From contig NZ_JADKRZ010000004.1 of the NCBI RefSeq assembly GCF_015350905.1, positions 263,924 to 327,923 on the forward strand: a stretch of 64,000 bases of DNA, read 5' to 3'. Position numbers and translations under genes: made by a program. A model generated the notes under the pieces. It was given only the letters and a program-made list of their open reading frames with translations, was not told the origin of the DNA and did no database searches. The stretch's first letter is position 1, and every line of letters begins with the position of its first letter. Below are positions 59,767 to 64,000 of the stretch, one piece after another. This DNA is from Curtobacterium sp. VKM Ac-2865. GTDB taxonomy: Bacteria; Actinomycetota; Actinomycetes; Actinomycetales; Microbacteriaceae.

Positions 59767-60840
59767 ATGACCGAACCCCGCGTGCGCCCGATGCTCGACG
59801 TCCACCGCATCTACGCCGAACCCGCTGCGCTCGAGCTGCCCCGTGGGGCCGAGGTCGTCGCCAGGTGGCCCGACGCCGAGGTCGTCCCCGTCGAGTCGCA
59901 CTGGAACATCCCCGAGGTCCACGGCGACGAGCGCAACGTCTCGCGCTGGGTGCGGATCAAGACCGAGGCGCTGGTGCTCGGCGTGAAGAAGTCGCTCGTC
60001 ACCCGGCCGAACGGTCGCTCGGCGGACTTCATCGCGCCGTCGACGGCCAACGGCTGCGCGATGGCGTGCGCGTACTGCTACGTGCCGCGCCGCAAGGGCT
60101 ACAGCAACCCCGTCACGGTGTTCGCGAACATCGAGCAGATCACCAAGCACGTCGCGCGGAACATCCACAAGCAGGGGGAGAAGACCGAACCGAACCAGTG
60201 CGACCCGGACGCCTGGGTCTACGACATCGGCGAGAACAGCGACTGCTCGGTGGACGCGATGATCAGCGACAACGTGCGCGACCTCTGCGACCTGTTCCGG
60301 ATGACCCCGACGGCCAAGGCGTCGTTCGCCACGAAGTACGTCAACCGCGACCTGCTCGACTGGGACCCGATGGGGCGCACGCGCATCCGGTTCTCGCTCA
60401 TGCCGCACGAGACCGCGAAGGTCACCGACATCCGGACCTCCCCGATCGCCGAGCGGATCGCGGCGGTCAACGACTTTGTCGACGCCGGGTACGAGGTCCA
60501 CCTCAACTTCTCGCCCGTGATCCTCACCCCGACATGGGAGTCGGACTGGGCCGAGCTCCTGCGTCAGGTCGACGACGTGCTGTCCCCGCGGGCGAAGGCG
60601 CAGCTCGCGTCGGAGGTCATCTTCCTCACGCACAACGAGCCCCTGCACCAGGTCAACCTCGGCTGGCACCCGAAGGCCGAGGACCTGCTCTGGCGTCCCG
60701 ACCTGCAGGAGCAGAAGGTGTCCCAGAACGGTGCCGTCAACGTCCGGTACCGCTCCGGCATGAAGGGCCAGCTCGTCGAGCGGTTCCGCGAGCTGGTCGG
60801 CGAGCACCTGCCGTCCTGCCGCATCCGCTACGCCTTCTGA
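59767..60840 (+). CDS. Spore-photoproduct-lyase-family radical SAM protein
   Basis: 357 residues. The radical SAM cluster motif C97-x3-C101-x2-C104 is in ANGCAMACAYCYVPRRKGY. Further SPL-family words: KKSLVTRPNGRSADFIAPST, IGENSDCSVDA, FATKYVN and RIRFSLMPHE. Bacillus SPL repairs the thymine spore photoproduct; this lineage does not sporulate, so the true substrate may be other UV lesions. TAGACA lies seven bases before the ATG: leaderless. Family call firm, repair role inferred. Confidence 0.88.
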   Translation: MTEPRVRPMLDVHRIYAEPAALELPRGAEVVARWPDAEVVPVESHWNIPEVHGDERNVSRWVRIKTEALVLGVKKSLVTRPNGRSADFIAPSTANGCAMACAYCYVPRRKGYSNPVTVFANIEQITKHVARNIHKQGEKTEPNQCDPDAWVYDIGENSDCSVDAMISDNVRDLCDLFRMTPTAKASFATKYVNRDLLDWDPMGRTRIRFSLMPHETAKVTDIRTSPIAERIAAVNDFVDAGYEVHLNFSPVILTPTWESDWAELLRQVDDVLSPRAKAQLASEVIFLTHNEPLHQVNLGWHPKAEDLLWRPDLQEQKVSQNGAVNVRYRSGMKGQLVERFRELVGEHLPSCRIRYAF

Positions 60841-60859
60841 ACGGACGTCCTGAACGCAC

Positions 60860-60893
60860 GAACGGCTCGGCATCCGTGGATGCCGAGCCGTTC
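60860..60893. terminator. Bidirectional terminator
   Basis: GAACGGCTCGGCATCC and GGATGCCGAGCCGTTC form a perfect 16-bp stem with a 2-nt turn, between the convergent radical SAM and CsbD genes. Confidence 0.88.
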
Positions 60894-60913
60894 AGGTGTT
60901 CAGGAGCAGGTGC

Positions 60914-61090
60914 TCACTTGCCGTCGACGGCGTCCTTCGCCTTCTCGGTCTCCATGCGCGCCTCGCCCATGTGCTGGTCCTTCTTGCCCTGGGCGTGCAG
61001 TTCCTGGTCGTCAGTGTGCTCGCCGACGGTCTCCTCGACCTTGCCGACGATCTTCTGGGTGGCGTCCTTGGCCTTGTCTCCGAGCGACAT
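60914..61090 (-). CDS. CsbD-family stress protein
   Basis: 58 residues: MSLGDKAKDATQKIVGKVEE then TVGEHTDDQELHAQGKKDQH and a charged helical end. This is the full CsbD-like domain, small, hydrophilic and probably disordered until bound. GGAAGGAATC precedes the ATG. CsbD is a sigma-B-type general-stress protein in Bacillus with unknown activity. An upstream in-frame ATG would add nine residues but ignores the ribosome site. Confidence 0.88.
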   Translation of the reverse strand: MSLGDKAKDATQKIVGKVEETVGEHTDDQELHAQGKKDQHMGEARMETEKAKDAVDGK

Positions 61091-61196
61091 GGTGATTCCT
61101 TCCGGTGGGGGCATCACCGGTGGTCCCGGCGGTGTGCCTCCGACACTACGGACGCCTCTGTACCCCGTTCACTGCGGCGGGACAGGTGTCGGCGCG

Positions 61197-62297
61197 TCAG
61201 GGGATCAGGCGGTCGGCGCGGTAGCGCGCGAACAGGTCGGCGAAGGCCTGCTCGGTGCGTCGGTAGCCCGTGAACCCGGCGTCGCGGCTCTTGCCCATGT
61301 CGGTGACGACCTCCATGGCCCGACCCAGGTCGGCGTCGGTGTGCCACCACGACGCCACGCGGGTGATGTCCGGCTCGACGAGTCCATGGCGCTCGGCGAT
61401 GCCGGCCCACGCGGCCTCGTGCGGGGCCATCTGCTGCTCGAGCGGTCGGGCCTCCCCGGAGAACCCGACGACGCGCGCCGGGTCGACCCCGAGGTGCGCG
61501 GCGAGGCGCGGCCACATCCAGCGCCAGCGGAAGACGTCGCCGTTGACGATGTTGAACGGCTCGTCGGCACCCTCGGGCGAGGTCGCCGCCCACACCATGT
61601 GCTCGGCGAGCAGTCCGGCGTCGGTCATGTCGGTCAGGCCGTTCCACTGCGCCTCGCTGCCGGGGAAGACGAAGTCCAGGTCGAGCTCCTTCGCCAGTGT
61701 CGCCTGCACCGCGATCGTCAGGCCCATGTTCATGGCGTTTCCGACGGCGTGGCCGATCACCGTGTGGGAGCGGTGCACGGACCAGGTGAAGCCCTGGCGC
61801 TCGGCGGCGGCGAAGAGCTCGTCCTCCTGCGCGTAGTAGAAGTTCGGGGTGTCGAGCCGCGGCTCCTCCTCGTGGAAGGGGGTGTCGGGCATCTCGCCGG
61901 CGGCGTAGGCCTCGAACGGGCCGAGGTAGTGCTTCAGCCCGGTCACCAGCGCGACGTGTGCGAGCGGCGCGTTCTCGAGGGCGGCGAGCAGGTCGCGCAC
62001 CATCGCACTGTTCACGGCGATGTTCTCGGCCTCGGTCGCCTGACGCTGCCAGGCGGTGAAGAACACGTGCGTGGGTCGTTCGTCAGCGAGTGCGCTGCGG
62101 AGCCCCTCGGGGTCGCGGAGGTCGGCGGCGATGCCACGGACGCCGTCGCGGGTCCCTGCTCGGCGGGAGAGCGCGCTCACCTCCCAGCCGTCCTGGGTCA
62201 GGCGCTGCACGAGGGCCGAGCCGGTGATGCCGCTGGCACCCACGACGAGGGCGGTGCGCTGGGCGGTGGACTGTGTGGTGGTTCCGTCGGGAGTCAT
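61197..62297 (-). CDS. Atypical SDR, PRISE-like (progesterone 5-beta-reductase / iridoid synthase type)
   Basis: 366 residues. Rossmann start TALVVGASGITGSALVQRL (15-33). VTGLKHYLGPFEAY and EEEPRLDTPNFYYAQED, in which the Tyr/Lys of classical SDRs is rearranged, are characteristic of the PRISE group; THVFFTAWQRQ and RSHTVIGHAVGNAMN also fit. Members reduce activated enones with NADPH. The bacterial substrates are unknown. No clear ribosome site before the ATG at 62297. Confidence 0.85.
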   Translation of the reverse strand: MTPDGTTTQSTAQRTALVVGASGITGSALVQRLTQDGWEVSALSRRAGTRDGVRGIAADLRDPEGLRSALADERPTHVFFTAWQRQATEAENIAVNSAMVRDLLAALENAPLAHVALVTGLKHYLGPFEAYAAGEMPDTPFHEEEPRLDTPNFYYAQEDELFAAAERQGFTWSVHRSHTVIGHAVGNAMNMGLTIAVQATLAKELDLDFVFPGSEAQWNGLTDMTDAGLLAEHMVWAATSPEGADEPFNIVNGDVFRWRWMWPRLAAHLGVDPARVVGFSGEARPLEQQMAPHEAAWAGIAERHGLVEPDITRVASWWHTDADLGRAMEVVTDMGKSRDAGFTGYRRTEQAFADLFARYRADRLIP

Positions 62298-62335
62298 CGA
62301 AGGAAGCCAACACCTGTCGCCCCGCGGGTGTTCCC

Positions 62336-62734
62336 TCAGCGGGGACGGCGGATGCGGATCGGGCCCTTGGCGGTCGACGGGTCGACGACGTTCCCGCCCT
62401 GGGTGATCTCGACCTCGCCCCTGGCGACCATCCGCCGAGCGGCCCGGCGAGCGGGTTCCATGAGGTCGCGCCAGTCCTCGCCGCCGATGGCCCGCGCAGC
62501 GTCGGAGGGGCAGATGCTCGAGGTCAGCGCCCGGGCGTCCAACAGCTCGTCGATGGTGCGCTCGAGCGTCCGGTCGGTGTCGTCGAGCTTGTGCCGGCGG
62601 CAGGCGTCCGAGCACCACTTCGCGTCGGGCGCCGCCGAGTCCGGCATCCGACGCCCGCAGGACGCACAGGTGCGCTCCGCCTGCGCGGCCGAGACCCGGC
62701 GTGCGTCGTCCTCGGTGCGGATCGCTCGTCCCAT
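62336..62734 (-). CDS. DUF2256/DUF3253-type protein with a cysteine zinc-finger
   Basis: 132 residues. An N-terminal four-cysteine finger, TCASCGRRM then WCSDACRRHK, is followed by a helical domain, TIDELLDARALTSSICPSDAA, RRAARRMVARGEVEITQGG and VVDPSTAKGPIRIRRPR, matching DUF3253. Possibly a small nucleic-acid-binding protein; function not established. Upstream of the PRISE-like gene on the same strand, 38 bp apart, so possibly an operon. Confidence 0.82.
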   Translation of the reverse strand: MGRAIRTEDDARRVSAAQAERTCASCGRRMPDSAAPDAKWCSDACRRHKLDDTDRTLERTIDELLDARALTSSICPSDAARAIGGEDWRDLMEPARRAARRMVARGEVEITQGGNVVDPSTAKGPIRIRRPR

Positions 62735-62800
62735 GCGTCCATCATCGTCCGGAAGCGCACTCCCGTACCCAGCCGACGCCGAGGTGGCAGCATCGGAGCA

Positions 62801-64000
62801 GTGACTCCCGACAGCGCCCCCGCCCGACCGTCCGAGCCCGCCTGGGTCGAACACGTGCTGTGGTGGCACGTCTACCCGCTCGGCTTCGTCGGCGCCGAGG
62901 TCCGCCCGGACACGCCCGTCGGCGACCGCCCGGTGGAGCACCGGCTCGACCGCATCACCGGCTGGCTCGACCACGTCGTCGACCTCGGGCTGAACGGGCT
63001 GCTCCTCGGCCCGGTCTTCGCGAGCAGCACGCACGGGTACGACACGGTGGACCACCTGCGGATCGACCCACGGCTCGGTGACGACGGCGACTTCGACGCG
63101 CTCGTGACCGCGGCGCACGACCGCGGCGTCCGCGTGGTGCTCGACGGCGTCTTCAACCACGTCGGCCGTGAGCACCCCGCGTTCCGGGCGCTCGAGACCG
63201 ACGGTCCCGCGGCGGAGTCCGCGCCGCTGTTCGGCATCGACTGGTCCGGCTGGAACCCCGGCGACCCGGTGCCGGTCGGGCTGTTCGAGGGCCACGACAT
63301 CCTGGTCGCGCTCGACCACACGTCGCAGGCGACCGAGGACCTCGTCGTCGACGTGATGCTGCACTGGCTGGAGCGCGGCGTGGACGGGTGGCGGCTCGAC
63401 GCGGCCTATGCGGTCCCCTCGGAGTTCTGGGCGCGGGTGCTGCCCCGCGTACGGGAGCGGTTCCGGGACGCGTGGTTCACCGGCGAGGTCATCCACGGCG
63501 ACACCGCGGCGATCGTCACCGCGTCGACGATGGACTCGACCACGCAGTACGAGCTGTGGCAAGCGGTCTGGCACGGCATCGCGGACCGCAACTGCTTCGA
63601 GCTGGCGCACGCGATCGAACGCCACGACGCGCTGCTCGCGACGTCGGCCTCGAGCACGTTCATCGGCAACCACGACGTGACCCGCATCGCGAGTGCGGTG
63701 GGGGAGCGGTTCGCGCCCCACGCGGCCGCGGTGCTGTTCACGGTCGCCGGGACCCCGAGCGTCTGGGCCGGCGACGAGTACGGGTGGACGGGGGAGAAGG
63801 AGGAGCGCCTCGGTGGCGACGACGCCGTCCGTCCGGAGTTCCCGCCGACGCCCCCGGAGCCGACCGCGCTGACGCACACCTACGAGGCGCTCATCGCCCT
63901 CCGCCGCCGGCACCCCTGGCTGCACCGGGCACACACCGACGTCGTGCACCTGGAGAACACCGTCGTCGTGCTGCGGACGGCGACCGGGGACGACGCGGTG
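62801..64000 (+). CDS. GH13 alpha-amylase-family enzyme, 3' end outside window
   Basis: 400 codons visible from a GTG, still open at the window end. Barrel motifs: VVLDGVFNHVG (region I), nucleophile D200 in GWRLDAAYAV, acid/base E229 in WFTGEVIHG and D292 in FIGNHDVTR. No signal peptide (MTPDSAPARPSEP start), so probably cytoplasmic. The subfamily could be a cyclomaltodextrinase- or glucosidase-like maltodextrin enzyme; this cannot be settled without the C-terminus. Divergent from the DUF2256 gene. Confidence 0.9.
   Translation, partial: MTPDSAPARPSEPAWVEHVLWWHVYPLGFVGAEVRPDTPVGDRPVEHRLDRITGWLDHVVDLGLNGLLLGPVFASSTHGYDTVDHLRIDPRLGDDGDFDALVTAAHDRGVRVVLDGVFNHVGREHPAFRALETDGPAAESAPLFGIDWSGWNPGDPVPVGLFEGHDILVALDHTSQATEDLVVDVMLHWLERGVDGWRLDAAYAVPSEFWARVLPRVRERFRDAWFTGEVIHGDTAAIVTASTMDSTTQYELWQAVWHGIADRNCFELAHAIERHDALLATSASSTFIGNHDVTRIASAVGERFAPHAAAVLFTVAGTPSVWAGDEYGWTGEKEERLGGDDAVRPEFPPTPPEPTALTHTYEALIALRRRHPWLHRAHTDVVHLENTVVVLRTATGDDAV

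Overview
The window is about 64 kb of very GC-rich, densely coding chromosomal DNA. Gene content (DtxR-type iron boxes, the EfeUOB iron importer, a MoxR-DUF58-transglutaminase cluster, two LytR-CpsA-Psr proteins, ECF sigma factors with a RskA-like anti-sigma factor, a LAxTG-type sortase substrate, many GTG starts and apparent leaderless promoters) points to an actinobacterium. A plant- or soil-associated member of the Microbacteriaceae, such as Curtobacterium, is the best guess. That placement is inferred from protein character and is not a database match. No insertion sequence, integrase, prophage or CRISPR array was seen.

Layout. 1-6.5 kb: a MetE-like methyltransferase (cut by the window edge) divergent from an MFS transporter, a GntR regulator, and two paralogous LCP cell-wall ligases. 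6.8-8.5 kb: tRNA-Ser(GCU), a small unknown protein and a GH18-like exported protein. 8.6-13.3 kb: an overlapping MoxR ATPase, DUF58 and membrane transglutaminase operon. 13.4-14.3 kb: a large tandem repeat. 14.3-20.1 kb: a TetR regulator, a TRIC-type channel and efeUOB behind an iron box. 20.1-23.2 kb: a repeat-rich convergent gap, then a wall-anchored 5'-nucleotidase. 23.3-27.9 kb: a sugar isomerase, a Gfo/Idh oxidoreductase, a G6PDH-family enzyme, a dienelactone hydrolase and tRNA-Arg(ACG). 28-31.6 kb: a TetR regulator with a double operator, facing PRC-barrel/DUF2382 stress-type proteins and a TM-helix protein. 31.6-35 kb: an AraC protein and a sigma factor, divergent from a YceI-sigma-anti-sigma operon. 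35-43.9 kb: an alkene reductase, an OhrR-like MarR protein, an MMPL exporter with its TetR regulator, a mannitol-dehydrogenase-family gene broken by an in-frame TAG, and a class A beta-lactamase. 44-46.7 kb: a siderophore-binding protein divergent from a siderophore-interacting reductase, sharing an iron box, then a lipoprotein.

46.9-58.9 kb holds two plant-polysaccharide loci. The first is an ABC importer divergent from a GH51 alpha-L-arabinofuranosidase, with two identical 12-bp operators between them. The second is a LacI repressor divergent from an ABC importer plus GH35 beta-galactosidase operon, with a perfect 22-bp operator. Together they suggest capture and cleavage of arabinose- and galactose-decorated plant glycans. 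58.9-64 kb: small conserved proteins, a spore-photoproduct-lyase-family radical SAM enzyme, a CsbD protein, a PRISE-like SDR, a DUF2256/DUF3253-type protein and a GH13 enzyme cut by the window end.

The least conventional content is intergenic. Several families of long palindromes and tandem repeats recur in gaps, mostly where genes converge: a 265-284 bp triplicated block, a 63-bp array dense in GTCTC/GAGAC, twin 56-bp palindromes, a 64-bp perfect palindrome, and a dispersed GGTGCGAGGT hairpin found at five places. About a dozen genes also carry a TANNNT box 6-8 nt before the start codon and no Shine-Dalgarno sequence, the mark of leaderless transcription.
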